64,000 nt of DNA from Chryseobacterium jejuense (GCF_017877355.1 NZ_JAGIPR010000012.1:62001-126000), one strand, 5' to 3'; shown: positions 1 through 9,420, counted from the first letter of the stretch. Numbers and translations: made by a program. The notes: generated by a model not told the origin, from the sequence alone.

Positions 1-1
1 A

Positions 2-178
2 AGAATCGTTGACGCTGCAGGAAATGTTGTACATTCTGCAGTAGCACGAGGAGGAACTTATGAATGGGATCTTAACAACCAGCGAGGTGCCAGAGTAGCA
101 TCGGGAATTTACTTTGTACTTATGACCAATGAAGACGGTTCTGATAAAGCGACAGCTAAAATAGGCGTGGTCAATTAA
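2..178 (+). CDS. C-terminal end of a PorZ-like type IX secretion protein (partial)
   Basis: The first bases encode the last 58 residues of a protein whose start lies outside the window. The segment has the FlgD-like immunoglobulin pattern ending in GIYFVLMTNEDG and KIGVVN, typical of the C-terminal domain of type IX secretion (T9SS) proteins. In Bacteroidota the surface protein PorZ, a beta-propeller with such a C-terminus, is often encoded next to recO, which fits this position. The stop codon TAA overlaps the ATG of recO by one base, so the two genes are translationally coupled. The T9SS-type fold is read from the sequence. The PorZ name is inferred from context. Confidence 0.6.
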   Translation, partial: RIVDAAGNVVHSAVARGGTYEWDLNNQRGARVASGIYFVLMTNEDGSDKATAKIGVVN

Positions 179-864
179 TGAATACACAAAACGGTTTTTT
201 ACTTTCATTCATCAAATATGGGGAAAATGATGTTGTATTGCATTGTTTTACTCAGGAGGATGGCTTTCAGTCTTATTTTCTAAAAGGAATTTATTCCCGA
301 AAAAATAAAAAGAAAGCCTTCCTGCAGCCCTTGAATAAGCTGAACTTCTCCATTAGCCCTGTAAGAGGCAATGGAATACCCACAATCTCAAAATTTGAGC
401 TAATAAAAGGAAATGATGCTTATGCCGATATCAAGGCAGGTACTGTCATATTCTTTATTTCAGACTTTCTTAATCAGGTCCTCAGACTAGAAAATAAAAA
501 CCCTACTATATTTTTCAGTATTGAAAGGTTTATTGCTGAGCTGGAACAACAAAACTATCAGTGTCATTTGTTGTTTCTGTTCGTTATACTAAAAGTACAG
601 GGAGTTGCTCCCTTAATAGGTGACGGGAACTTTTTAGATCCGGAAACTGGAACTTTTTCTACAGTTCCCTCCCATCAGCTATTCAGTGAAGAAATTTCTA
701 AGATTTGGAAAAATATTCTCACTGCTGAAAATCTTTATAGTGTAAAAATACATTCTTCTCTAAGAAAAGATTTCCTGGACAGTCTTTTGGTATACTATCA
801 TTACCATATTACAGATTTTAAAACCCCTGCATCATTGGAAGTGATACAACAGATATTTGAATAA
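178..864 (+). CDS. recO: DNA repair protein RecO
   Basis: 228-residue protein with the RecO layout: an N-terminal OB-fold (residues 1-80, starting NGFLLSFIKYGENDVVLHCF) and a helical C-terminal domain. RecO helps RecR load RecA on SSB-coated DNA in the RecFOR pathway of gap repair and recombination. It lacks the four-cysteine zinc site of some RecO proteins, as is usual in Flavobacteriia. The ATG overlaps the stop of the upstream porZ-like gene. The next gene is convergent. Confidence 0.9.
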   Translation: MNTQNGFLLSFIKYGENDVVLHCFTQEDGFQSYFLKGIYSRKNKKKAFLQPLNKLNFSISPVRGNGIPTISKFELIKGNDAYADIKAGTVIFFISDFLNQVLRLENKNPTIFFSIERFIAELEQQNYQCHLLFLFVILKVQGVAPLIGDGNFLDPETGTFSTVPSHQLFSEEISKIWKNILTAENLYSVKIHSSLRKDFLDSLLVYYHYHITDFKTPASLEVIQQIFE

Positions 865-932
865 TCTAGAGATAAAGAGAGCTGGAAATAAAACTATTTT
901 TCAAATTCATTTACCTCTTTTGTCATAATAAT

Positions 933-1409
933 TTAAATCTTTTTATACATCAGATATTGTAGGCCGCTCCTTCCAATCCTGGTTTTACCATCATAGATAT
1001 ATCCTGCCTTCAAGTAAATGTGATAAGCCGAATCATTTTTCTGATTCACTGCCAAAACAATTTCATCACAATGTTTAAAATTTTCATTTACAAAATCATC
1101 TACCAGTATCATTGCCACTTTTCCGATTCCCCTACCCTGCATTTCAGGGTTTACAGATAAAGATCTTACCAGAACAGAGTTTTGATTATCCGTAAGCTCG
1201 AATTTATCTTTTCCAAAATCGAGAACAAAAAATCCTGCCGGAACATCATTTTCCAAGATTGTAATGGGAAATGCATCATTATCATCCCTTTCCTCAATAT
1301 TTTGTAAAGCCTGATTGGCAGAAGCGGTAAAACGCAACTGATTTTCGTCTAAACTATAACTAACTCCTGAAAGATGCTTCTCTGGGTTAAAAAATTCTAA
1401 TCTAATCAT
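933..1409 (-). CDS. GNAT family N-acetyltransferase
   Basis: 158-residue cytoplasmic protein of the GNAT fold. The acetyl-CoA pyrophosphate-binding loop is visible as QGRGIGK (about residue 91), preceded by the beta-strand VRSLSVNPEM, and followed by the C-terminal NDSAYHIYLKAGY motif typical of the RimI-like branch. The acceptor substrate cannot be predicted. The gene starts 2 bp after the stop of the DUF1684 gene on the same strand, so the pair is probably one operon. Confidence 0.85.
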   Translation of the reverse strand: MIRLEFFNPEKHLSGVSYSLDENQLRFTASANQALQNIEERDDNDAFPITILENDVPAGFFVLDFGKDKFELTDNQNSVLVRSLSVNPEMQGRGIGKVAMILVDDFVNENFKHCDEIVLAVNQKNDSAYHIYLKAGYIYDGKTRIGRSGLQYLMYKKI

Positions 1410-1411
1410 AA

Positions 1412-2029
1412 CTAATGATGGTAAATATCTTCATACATTACCCCTGCACGTATTTCCACAGGAAGTTTATTTTCTTCAGGAACAATAGGGCAATTATAAT
1501 CGTAGGCATTATAAGCACAAAACGGATGATAAGACTGATTAAAATCCAGAACTATGGTATTCCCTTTCGGAATCTTCAAATCCATATACTTTCCGCCACC
1601 ATAGGTTTCTTTTTCATTGGTAGCATCACGGAATGGAAGAAAAAGATAATCTTTATATTTATCCTGTTTAATCAAGTCAAGGCTTTGGTATAAAGTCAAT
1701 GTATAAGGCTTTCCATCCAGTTCAAATGTTGCTTTACCATATTCTTTATAAGACTTTGTTTTACCTGAGGACGTTGGCAGTTCAAAAGGCTGTGCATCTT
1801 TGGTTTTAACAAATTTTGCAGTCACCCGATATTTTAGATTAAAAGGAAAAAACGGATGCCCTTTAAAATTTTTAAAATTATCTCCCCGTAATGGAGTTTG
1901 TTTAGGATCCAGATATTCTGCATCAAGATTTTTCTGAAATTTTTTGATTTCCATTACCTCTTTTGAAACCATTTTTTGAGAAAAGGTAAATAAAGGAAGA
2001 AGTAAAAATATCAATATATATTTTTTCAT
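1412..2029 (-). CDS. DUF1684 domain protein, exported
   Basis: 205 residues. An N-terminal signal peptide (KKYILIFLLLPLFTFSQ) without a lipobox suggests a periplasmic protein. The body matches the DUF1684 pattern: GHPFFPFNLKYRVTAKF, then FLPFRDATN with a glycine-rich GGGKYMDL segment, and the signature NQSYHPFCAYN (about residues 164-174) with a CPIVPEEN ending. The family is widespread in Bacteroidota and Actinobacteria and has no assigned biochemical role. It lies head to head with the GMC oxidoreductase gene across a 130-bp promoter region. Confidence 0.85.
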   Translation of the reverse strand: MKKYILIFLLLPLFTFSQKMVSKEVMEIKKFQKNLDAEYLDPKQTPLRGDNFKNFKGHPFFPFNLKYRVTAKFVKTKDAQPFELPTSSGKTKSYKEYGKATFELDGKPYTLTLYQSLDLIKQDKYKDYLFLPFRDATNEKETYGGGKYMDLKIPKGNTIVLDFNQSYHPFCAYNAYDYNCPIVPEENKLPVEIRAGVMYEDIYHH

Positions 2030-2161
2030 GAACTTTAAATTATAAGTAAAACTATGAATTTTTCAGCGCATGAAAAGTTAAAAATGTACTAAAAAAGTAT
2101 AATCTGTTTTAAATAAAATAAGTTCCTTTTAATCTAGCATACTTTTTGAGCAGCAAAGCCC

Positions 2162-3742
2162 ATGGACAGAAAGAAATTCATTAAAACAGGTATACTGGCT
2201 ATCTCAGGTTTTTATTTTCTACAATCAGATCTTTTTCAGGCAGCTGAACGAAGAAACAACAAGATTAAAGAAACTATAGATGCACCAATTATTATCATTG
2301 GAAGTGGATACGGAGGTGCTGTTTCAGCTTTGCGCCTGTGTGAAGCGGGAAAAAAAGTTGTGCTTCTGGAAATGGGTCTTAACTGGGAAAAAGCAGGTAT
2401 TCCATACTCCAACCTTCTAAAGCCCGGAAAAAGTTCTGCATGGCTGAAAAAGAAAAGTATTGCTCCTTTCATGAATTTATTCTCTCTCACTCCTTTTACC
2501 GGAACACTGGACCGTCTGGATTTTGAACATCTTAAAATCTGGGTGGGAAGAGGTGTTGGCGGAGGTTCGCTGGTTAATGGAGGAATGGCTGTAACTCCCA
2601 AAGAAAGCTATTTCAAAGAAGTTTTCCCCAATCTTGACGCTGAAAAGTTTTACACTCATTACTTTCCTCTGGTTCGGGAAGAGCTCAAAGTAAATGTTAT
2701 TGATGAACAGTTTTTAAAAGACTGTCCTTATTATAAATTCACAAGAGTAGGTGAAGAAGAAGCCCATAAAGCCGGTTTTAAAACCATGCGGGTACCCAAT
2801 GTATATGATTTTAAATATATGGAAAAGGAATATTTAAATGAAGTTCCACGTTCTGCCCTTAATACAGAAGTGATCTATGGAAATAACCATGGTAAAAACA
2901 GCTTAGATAAAACTTATCTGAAAAAAGCTATGGAAACCGGAAATCTTGAAATACTGGATCTTCATTGTGTAGATCATATCAAACTCAATGATGATAAAAG
3001 CTACACCCTCAATGTTCAGCAAATTGACACCTCTGGAAAAGTAGTTGCAGACAAAGCTTTTGATTGTAAAAAACTGATTTTATCAGCGGGAACCATGGGA
3101 ACTTTACGGCTGTTATTGCATTCTAATGCCCTTAATCATCTTCCTGTTCATGAAAACATTGGTAAGAACTGGGGAAACAACGGTAATTTTATGACTGGAA
3201 GAAACTGGGTAAAACCATTGTCCGGTGGAACAGGTTCTAAACAATCAACCATTCCGGTGGGTGGAATTGATAACTGGGATGATAAAGAACATCCTTTTTT
3301 CACAGAAATTGCTCCTTTACCTATGGGAATGGATGTTGCTACAGCTTTATATCTCCTTATCAACAGAGTGGATAAAAAAGGAGAAGTAAGTTATGATACA
3401 ATCAATAAGAAAATTACTTTGAAGTGGGACGAAAGCAACACGGCCAAAATGAGAGAGAACGCCAGGTATTTTATCCGAAAAATGAACAATGCAAATGGTG
3501 GGACCAGAAGCCACTTCCTGTTCAACAATGGTTTTGGAGCGGATATTTGTTATCATCCACTCGGCGGATGTGTATTGGGAGAAGCTACCAATGAGTTTGG
3601 AAAGCTAAAAGATCATGAAAATCTGTATGTATTAGATGGATCTTTAATTCCCGGCACCATTGGAGTGAATCCGTTTGTAACGATTACAGCCATTGCAGAA
3701 TATTGTATTGAAAATCTAATCAGGAAGAATGAATTTGCTTAA
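2162..3742 (+). CDS. GMC-family FAD oxidoreductase (cholesterol-oxidase-like)
   Basis: 526 residues. A dinucleotide-binding motif GSGYGG (residues 47-52) follows an N-terminal segment with a Tat-like signal (DRKKFIKTG plus a hydrophobic stretch), although the twin arginine is RK rather than RR. GRGVGGGSLVNGG (about residues 129-141) is the GMC FAD-contacting loop. The C-terminus has HPLGGCVLGEA and LYVLDGSLIPGTIGVNP, the signature of the cholesterol oxidase branch of GMC enzymes. It probably oxidises an alcohol or sterol-like substrate in the periplasm with oxygen or another acceptor. The true substrate is not predictable. It stands alone, with a convergent downstream neighbour that overlaps by 4 bp. 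Confidence 0.85.
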   Translation: MDRKKFIKTGILAISGFYFLQSDLFQAAERRNNKIKETIDAPIIIIGSGYGGAVSALRLCEAGKKVVLLEMGLNWEKAGIPYSNLLKPGKSSAWLKKKSIAPFMNLFSLTPFTGTLDRLDFEHLKIWVGRGVGGGSLVNGGMAVTPKESYFKEVFPNLDAEKFYTHYFPLVREELKVNVIDEQFLKDCPYYKFTRVGEEEAHKAGFKTMRVPNVYDFKYMEKEYLNEVPRSALNTEVIYGNNHGKNSLDKTYLKKAMETGNLEILDLHCVDHIKLNDDKSYTLNVQQIDTSGKVVADKAFDCKKLILSAGTMGTLRLLLHSNALNHLPVHENIGKNWGNNGNFMTGRNWVKPLSGGTGSKQSTIPVGGIDNWDDKEHPFFTEIAPLPMGMDVATALYLLINRVDKKGEVSYDTINKKITLKWDESNTAKMRENARYFIRKMNNANGGTRSHFLFNNGFGADICYHPLGGCVLGEATNEFGKLKDHENLYVLDGSLIPGTIGVNPFVTITAIAEYCIENLIRKNEFA

Positions 3743-4605
3743 GGCAGTGCCTTTACTTCTGTAAGGTAATTTCGGATGTCAGTTTCATGCTGAAGAGGAT
3801 ATTCAAAATTCAGTTTTTCTGACAAAGCAGTTCCAAAGTCATGAACAAGATCAGCAAAAGCGAACAAGGCAACCCAATTTTCCTCAATATCACTTCCTGA
3901 GAAGGTTGCTTCTACTCTATTCCATAATTCTACAGAAAGATATTTTTTGAAGAGTCTTCCATGTTTGTTGGTGGTTATATTATTCCAGTTATGGGAGCTT
4001 GCAATATACCATTCAATTAAAGGAACCAGATAATCTGATCTCAATATATTTTCAGACATGAATTTAGCATAGAAAATATCGCCACGTTTAAGGCATTTTG
4101 CCACATAGGTTGTATCCCACCAGAAATCATTCAGTAATTGTTTGAACTCTTTTTCTGTTGGCTGATGAATCATAATGGTTTGATAAGTTGGAGCCTTCAA
4201 ATTCTTTGTAAGCCCATCTTTATCTACTAAAACCTTATATCCAAGATCCCAATCTTCCGGAAGTGTTTCTTCTTTCACTTCTTCAGAAAATTCTGATACC
4301 TGATAAAGTTTAAAATCAACTTTAATATGATCTCTGTACAAAACCATTTTCATGGCATGTTTTCCATCAAAAGCAGTATCATTTTCTTCCACCATAGAAA
4401 TTGGTTCTCCGAAAAGCTTAATCCATTCATTATGGTCTTCGTAAAACTTTCTACTCTGAAAAACCAGTTCTACATCAAGATCACTAAAGTCATCTACAGG
4501 AGCATAGGGATTTACCAATGAACTGGTTAAAAGAACAGCGCGGATATCCGGATTATTTTCTGCCCAGTGAATAATTTGTTCCAGCTTTTCGTCCCTTACC
4601 TTCAT
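3739..4605 (-). CDS. ANT(6)-type aminoglycoside 6-adenylyltransferase
   Basis: 288 residues, the usual length for AadK/AadS-type streptomycin adenylyltransferases. The nucleotidyltransferase core is visible near residues 24-48: LLTSSLVNPYAPVDDFSDLD, where the SDLD acidic pair binds metal and the preceding serines contact ATP. The helical C-terminal half has YVAKCLKRGDIFYAKFM and LVPLIEWYIA, which match family 6 adenylyltransferases. Such enzymes AMP-modify streptomycin in the cytoplasm. The gene is 1 bp from the upstream hypothetical gene and has no mobile element around it, so it looks like an intrinsic chromosomal gene. Resistance activity is inferred. Confidence 0.85.
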   Translation of the reverse strand: MKVRDEKLEQIIHWAENNPDIRAVLLTSSLVNPYAPVDDFSDLDVELVFQSRKFYEDHNEWIKLFGEPISMVEENDTAFDGKHAMKMVLYRDHIKVDFKLYQVSEFSEEVKEETLPEDWDLGYKVLVDKDGLTKNLKAPTYQTIMIHQPTEKEFKQLLNDFWWDTTYVAKCLKRGDIFYAKFMSENILRSDYLVPLIEWYIASSHNWNNITTNKHGRLFKKYLSVELWNRVEATFSGSDIEENWVALFAFADLVHDFGTALSEKLNFEYPLQHETDIRNYLTEVKALP

Positions 4606-4606
4606 A

Positions 4607-5008
4607 CTAATAAGATTCTGATATTTTCACACGATAAACATCTGAGGAATTTCTTTTAATAGATTCTACAAAGAAACCTCCCTCTTCAGGAATAACTTCT
4701 TTAAGATCAAAACTTTTACAGTCTTTCGGTAGCCCTGAAAATATAAGTGTAAACCAAAAATCCTGCATAAATGGTACAGGCGTCCAATAAGGAGAAATTG
4801 AAATATTCTCCGCATGAATCATCTTACTTCTATGCTCAGACTGGTTATCAAAAAGATAGGTTGAATGCCAGATCCTGATTAAATTCCCTAAAAATGGGGA
4901 TGCAGGAAAGCAACAGTGTACAATCACTTGTTTCTCTTCTTCTATCTTTGTTTGAAGAGACTCCAGGAGTTCTTTTGCTATAACCGGCTTTATAACTATT
5001 TCTTCCAC
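4607..5008 (-). CDS. hypothetical protein, cotranscribed with the adenylyltransferase
   Basis: 133 residues, no family recognised. It is a soluble protein with several aromatic segments (PYWTPVPFMQDFWF near the middle) and two adjacent cysteines (HCCFP, about residues 31-35). There is no signal peptide or membrane helix. It ends 1 bp before the adenylyltransferase start and probably shares its transcript. Codon use is like its neighbours. The ORF is believed real because of its length and tight spacing. Confidence 0.65.
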   Translation of the reverse strand: MEEIVIKPVIAKELLESLQTKIEEEKQVIVHCCFPASPFLGNLIRIWHSTYLFDNQSEHRSKMIHAENISISPYWTPVPFMQDFWFTLIFSGLPKDCKSFDLKEVIPEEGGFFVESIKRNSSDVYRVKISESY

Positions 5009-5013
5009 CTTTT

Positions 5014-5081
5014 ATAAGTAATAAGTGATGAGCAATGAATAATGCTTTTGGATTGCTTGTTATTCATTGCTCATTATTAAT
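5014..5081. repeat. imperfect palindrome of the ATGAGTAATGAG family
   Basis: Intergenic inverted repeat between the adenylyltransferase operon and mqo. The left arm TGATGAGCAATGAATAATGC pairs with a right arm reading GCTTGTTATTCATTGCTCAT. The same sequence family (TGAGTAATGAGTAA and its complement) recurs five times in spacers of the tRNA array at 54.3-56.0 kb, so it is a dispersed hairpin repeat rather than a gene-specific terminator. Confidence 0.6.
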
Positions 5082-5083
5082 AT

Positions 5084-6589
5084 TTAGTATTCTAATTCCA
5101 GTTTTTCCTTGGTATATTCTCTTACTTTTTCAGTAAGCTCAGGATTATCTGCTAGTTTTTGTCCGTATGACGGAACCATTTCCAGCAGCTTGGCCTTCCA
5201 TTCTCCATTCAGTTTCTCAGGGAAACACTTTTCAAGAACATTAAGCATTGCCTGTACAGCTGTGGATGCACCTGGCGAAGCTCCCAATAAAGACGCAATG
5301 GTACCGTTTTTATTCACTACTACTTCAGTTCCGAACTCCAGTTTACCACCTAGCTTATCATCTTTCTTAATAATCTGAACTCTTTGACCTGCTACTTTCA
5401 ATTCCCAATCTTCTTCTTTAGCATCCTTGATGAATTCTCTTAAATGCTGCATTCTTTGAGATTTCGTCATCGCTACCTGCTGAATAAGGTATTTAGTCAG
5501 AGGAAGGTTATGCCACCAAGCTCCAAATAAAGATTTTAAATTTTTGGTATTCACACTTTCCGGTAAATCCAGATAACTTCCTTCTTTCAGGAATTTTGTT
5601 GAAAACCCTGCGAAAGGTCCGAAAAGAAGAGCCTTCTGCCCATCAATAATTCTAAGATCAAGATGTGGAACAGACATTGGCGGGGCATCTACTGTTGCTT
5701 GCGTATATACTTTAGCATGGTGCTTCTCTACCAATTCCTGATTATGCGTTACCAGCCATTGTCCGGAAACCGGGAATCCTCCGTACCCTTCACTCTCTTT
5801 AATGTCAGAACTATCCAATAACGGAAGTGCATATCCTCCGGCACCTATGAATACAAAATCAGCATTCACCTCCTGTTTATGGTTATGGATTCTGTCCTTC
5901 ACTTTCATTTCCCATTTACCATCTTCTTTAGGGCTGATATCTTTCACTTCGTGATATAGGAATACTTCAACTTTTGAATCTTCCAAAAGATGTCTTCCCA
6001 TTTTTCTGGTCAAGGTTCCGAAGTTAACATCTGTTCCCATATCCATTTTGGTAGCCGCCATTATTTCAGACTTGTTTCTTTTGCTCATTACCAATGGAAT
6101 CCATTCTCTCAACTTATCATGATCTTTAGAAAACTCCATTCCGGAGAAAAGAACAGATTCAGACATTTTATCATGACGCTTCTTAAGATATTCAGCATCT
6201 TTTTCTCCAAATACCAAACTCATGTGTGGACAGGAATTAATAAAATCCTTTGGATCCTGAATATATCCTTTCGTTAATAAATACGCCCAGAATTGCTTTG
6301 AGATTTCAAATTGTTCTGCAATACTTTCAGCTTTCTTGATATCAATACTGCCATCCGGATTTTCCGGTGTATAATTTAGCTCACAAAATGCGGAGTGTCC
6401 TGTTCCGGCGTTGTTCCAAGCTGCTGTACTTTCTTTGGCAAATCTTCCTAGTCTTTCGAAGATAGCAATTTCAAGTGTTGGATCAAATTCATGAAGCAGC
6501 GTTGCTAAAGTGGCGCTCATGATTCCGCCCCCTATCAGTACAACGTCGTATTTAGGTTTCGGTGTTCTGCTTGTAAGCGATTGTGACAT
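5084..6589 (-). CDS. mqo: malate:quinone oxidoreductase
   Basis: 501 residues from the ATG at 6589 (MSQSLTSRTPK). An upstream in-frame extension is ignored because the FAD motif VVLIGGGIMSATLATLL lies right after this start. Other hallmarks are the TAAWNNAGTGHSAFCELNYT segment near residue 55, and GASPGASTAVQAMLNVLEKC near the C-terminus. Mqo is a membrane-associated flavoprotein that oxidises malate to oxaloacetate and passes electrons to menaquinone, replacing or assisting malate dehydrogenase in the TCA cycle. It is monocistronic. Confidence 0.93.
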   Translation of the reverse strand: MSQSLTSRTPKPKYDVVLIGGGIMSATLATLLHEFDPTLEIAIFERLGRFAKESTAAWNNAGTGHSAFCELNYTPENPDGSIDIKKAESIAEQFEISKQFWAYLLTKGYIQDPKDFINSCPHMSLVFGEKDAEYLKKRHDKMSESVLFSGMEFSKDHDKLREWIPLVMSKRNKSEIMAATKMDMGTDVNFGTLTRKMGRHLLEDSKVEVFLYHEVKDISPKEDGKWEMKVKDRIHNHKQEVNADFVFIGAGGYALPLLDSSDIKESEGYGGFPVSGQWLVTHNQELVEKHHAKVYTQATVDAPPMSVPHLDLRIIDGQKALLFGPFAGFSTKFLKEGSYLDLPESVNTKNLKSLFGAWWHNLPLTKYLIQQVAMTKSQRMQHLREFIKDAKEEDWELKVAGQRVQIIKKDDKLGGKLEFGTEVVVNKNGTIASLLGASPGASTAVQAMLNVLEKCFPEKLNGEWKAKLLEMVPSYGQKLADNPELTEKVREYTKEKLELEY

Positions 6590-6920
6590 AATTTTAAATT
6601 TTAGTTCAAATTTCGGGAAAAGTTTTAAAAAGAGAAACGCGTTTAACGATTTTAACACGTTAATTTTTGTCCTAAAAACACTTATGAATTACACAAGTTG
6701 ATATGATGGAAAGTATCAATTTATTTTGTTCATTTGATTTATCAAACCCATCAGATTTGAATGCTAAACTGACATTAGAATATCTGCTTAATTTTTAAAC
6801 TTTTTAAACGCTATGACCACTAAGAAACCCTTCATTATTGCTTATTTTCCGGTCGCAAAGGCACTTCGTACAGAAATTGGAATTCTTCAATTTTAATCTT
6901 TGCGAACACTGCGTTAAAAA

Positions 6921-6956
6921 ACAAAAAACTCCGTCATACAGAAGTATAACGGAGCT
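6921..6956 (-). terminator. intrinsic terminator of gpsA
   Basis: On the minus strand a CTCCGT/ACGGAG stem with an inner ATAC/GTAT extension is followed by a run of six T residues, directly downstream of the gpsA stop. The remaining sequence between gpsA and mqo (6590-6920) is AT-rich and shows no ORF or recognisable motif. Confidence 0.75.
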
Positions 6957-6976
6957 TAAATATTTTAAAATTTCTT

Positions 6977-8017
6977 TTAGTTCAATTTCGCAGTTAATTT
7001 CTTAAACTGTTTTTCAGCATTTTTACCTTCATAAAGAATAGCATACACTGTATCTATAATCGGTAACTTAAGATTTTTCTGCTTTGAAGTTTTGTAGATA
7101 GACTGAGCCGCATAATATCCTTCTGCTACCATATTCATTGATTGGATTGCAGATTTTACAGTATATCCTTTCCCAATAAGATTTCCAAGGTTTCTGTTTC
7201 TTGAGAACAGTGAATAAGCCGTTACCAGAAGGTCTCCCAGATAAGCACTTTCATTTACATCTCTTGGTGCTTCGTAGATTGCTTCAAGGAAAATTTCCAT
7301 CTCACGGATGGCATTAGATACAAACACAGCAGTGAAGTTATCTCCATACCCTAATCCACTTGCAATTCCCGCCCCAATAGCAAAAATATTTTTAAGGATA
7401 GCACTGTATTCATTTCCAAGGATATCTTTACTGGTCTGTACCTTAATGAAATCTGAACTGAAAACTCCTTCAAGTTTTTTTGCAGTTTCATCTTCTACTG
7501 TAGCTATGGTAAGGTAAGAAAGTCTTTCCATCGCCACTTCTTCAGCATGACAAGGTCCTGCAATTACAGCCTGATTTCTGAAACCGATTTTAAACTCATC
7601 ACGCAGATAGTGCGCTACCACATCATTTACTTTAGGAATAATTCCTTTAATTGCAGAAACAAAGATTTTATCCGAATAATCACAAGTCATCTTATCCAAA
7701 GTATCGGACAGGTAAATGGAAGGTGTTGCCAAAACAATAACATCGCAGGCAGAAACCAGTTCATTAATATCTGTGGTCAACTTTAAACTCTTCAGATTGA
7801 AATGAGCAGCAGTAAGATAAGTCGGGTTATGCCCACGAAGCTCAATAGCTCCTTTTACAAACTCACTTCTTACACACCAGTGCACAACTTTACAATTTTC
7901 AACAAGCATTTTTACGATAGCAGTTGCAAAACTTCCGCTTCCTACTACTCCTACAGAAACATCCTTTTTAGTCTTTTTTGGATTCGAAGATTCTGAAATA
8001 ATTTTCTTTTTAGCCAT
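6977..8017 (-). CDS. gpsA: NAD(P)-dependent glycerol-3-phosphate dehydrogenase
   Basis: 346 residues from the ATG at 8017 (MAKKKIIS). A longer upstream frame is dismissed because family similarity begins with VGVVGSGSFATAIVKML (NAD-binding GxGxxAxA). Further hallmarks are FVSAIKGI, AVIAGPCHAEEV, the catalytic lysine region AILKNIFAIGAGIASGLGYGDNF, and SRNRNLG with GYTVKSA near the C-terminus. The enzyme reduces dihydroxyacetone phosphate to sn-glycerol 3-phosphate for phospholipid synthesis. Its N-terminus has an unusual Lys/Ser-rich extension of about 20 residues. Confidence 0.93.
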   Translation of the reverse strand: MAKKKIISESSNPKKTKKDVSVGVVGSGSFATAIVKMLVENCKVVHWCVRSEFVKGAIELRGHNPTYLTAAHFNLKSLKLTTDINELVSACDVIVLATPSIYLSDTLDKMTCDYSDKIFVSAIKGIIPKVNDVVAHYLRDEFKIGFRNQAVIAGPCHAEEVAMERLSYLTIATVEDETAKKLEGVFSSDFIKVQTSKDILGNEYSAILKNIFAIGAGIASGLGYGDNFTAVFVSNAIREMEIFLEAIYEAPRDVNESAYLGDLLVTAYSLFSRNRNLGNLIGKGYTVKSAIQSMNMVAEGYYAAQSIYKTSKQKNLKLPIIDTVYAILYEGKNAEKQFKKLTAKLN

Positions 8018-8242
8018 AATTGGAATGTGAACTGCAAATATATTAAACAAAGATTTAACAGAATACTTTAAAGCATGATAAAAAACCACTTTCTGAAAAA
8101 AATAACGCTTCAGCACAATTAAATATGCAATTAAGCGTTAGATACAGAAAAAACTGAATTTTAATTAAGAATAACCAACAAAACTTATTTTTAATTAAAT
8201 TTGCAGTCTTAAAACCGTTTTAAATATTCTAAGAGAGGAAAT

Positions 8243-9268
8243 ATGAAAAAATTTCTAAACAGCAAGAAGAACGTAAACATTCTCCTGGGAGGACTTTTAT
8301 TAGTAGTTTTTGTACAAGGTATCTTCATTGCCAAACTTTTCTCGGAGAGGGATGACAAAACCTACGCAGTAAACCTTGTAAAAATAAACACTGAGAAAGA
8401 CAGTGTAGATTATCTGAAAATGAAAACTGATCTTACTCTGGTAGATCAAACAGTTACCCAACTGAATTCTTTCCTGAAGTCTAAGGATATCTCCAATGAA
8501 AAGCTAATGATGCTTGATCAGGACAGTATTGCCAATTCTATTTATCTTTCCAAACAAGCCAACCGATATAGCCAATATCTGATGGACCTACAGAAAAAAC
8601 TGATGCAGGTTCCATTAGGAATGCCTACAGATGGATATATTTCATCTAATTTCGGTATCAGAAAAAATCCTATTCCATTTAAAACTGTTTTTGCTTCGGT
8701 AAAATCAAGCGCTGCTACAGAAGCTAAACCTGTTGCTGCCTCAGCTCCAAAACCGGAAGTAAAGGCTGAACCCGTTGAAAAAATTGTGGAATTAACAGAC
8801 AGCTATGGAAATAAGAGAGAAGTAAAAGTGATGGTGACTCCAAAAGCAGCTCCTGCTCCCGCTTCTTCAGCTCCTGCCACAAAAGCTATTGCCGGAACTA
8901 CCACTTCTAAAGCTGCTCCTATGGAAAAAAATAATCCTCCAGCTGAAGCAGATCAGATGCAATTCCATAAAGGATTAGATATTGCCGTTGCATTTGGTTC
9001 TGAGGTAAGAGCCGCTGCCGCAGGAACCGTTATTTTCTCCGGACAAAAAGGAGGTTACGGAAATTGTGTAATCGTTTCCCACGGAAACGGACTGGCTACG
9101 CTTTACGGACATTTATCACAACTTGTTTCCAAAGTGAATGATAAAGTAAAGGTAGGTCAGGTAATTGCTAAATCTGGAAACTCCGGACGATCTACCGGAC
9201 CTCATCTTCATTATGAAGTACATAAGAACAATACTCCGGTAAATCCGAGGTTGTTTATGAATCTATAA
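8243..9268 (+). CDS. M23-family peptidoglycan endopeptidase with an inserted Ala/Pro-rich segment
   Basis: 341 residues with one N-terminal membrane anchor (NVNILLGGLLLVVFVQGIFI) and a coiled-coil-like stretch to about residue 125. The LytM zinc peptidase domain begins at YISSNFGIRKNP (about residues 132-143), and the metal ligands are H242 and D246 (HKGLD) and H323 of PHLHYEVH. It probably cleaves peptide crosslinks in the periplasm. Between the first strand GIRKNP and HKGLD lie about 95 extra residues rich in Ala, Pro and Lys, inside the catalytic domain. All zinc ligands are kept. Confidence 0.88.
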   Translation: MKKFLNSKKNVNILLGGLLLVVFVQGIFIAKLFSERDDKTYAVNLVKINTEKDSVDYLKMKTDLTLVDQTVTQLNSFLKSKDISNEKLMMLDQDSIANSIYLSKQANRYSQYLMDLQKKLMQVPLGMPTDGYISSNFGIRKNPIPFKTVFASVKSSAATEAKPVAASAPKPEVKAEPVEKIVELTDSYGNKREVKVMVTPKAAPAPASSAPATKAIAGTTTSKAAPMEKNNPPAEADQMQFHKGLDIAVAFGSEVRAAAAGTVIFSGQKGGYGNCVIVSHGNGLATLYGHLSQLVSKVNDKVKVGQVIAKSGNSGRSTGPHLHYEVHKNNTPVNPRLFMNL

Positions 9269-9269
9269 A

Positions 9270-9302
9270 AGAAAGCTGTCTCTTATGAGGCAGCTTTTTT
9301 GA
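9270..9302 (+). terminator. intrinsic terminator after the M23 peptidase gene
   Basis: AAAGCTGtCTC / GAGgCAGCTTT hairpin with a TTAT loop, running straight into TTTTTT. Confidence 0.8.
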
Positions 9303-9420
9303 GCTTTAAAAGATAGACTTTGTAAAATTTTCATGCTCTTGCAGATTATGCAGATTTTTCTAATATAGATCTATGAGAGCTTATTTCAATTCAAAGCTTT
9401 TGAACGCTCTTTCTTTAAAT

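Noticed and set aside
2236..2601. 121-codon minus-strand ORF inside the GMC gene
   Set aside because: Shadow of a well supported gene; Pro/Ser/Arg-rich peptide typical of an antisense frame.
5084..6658. Longer start for mqo at 6658
   Set aside because: The extra 23 residues are hydrophobic/basic leader without family similarity; the ATG at 6589 lies right before the FAD motif.
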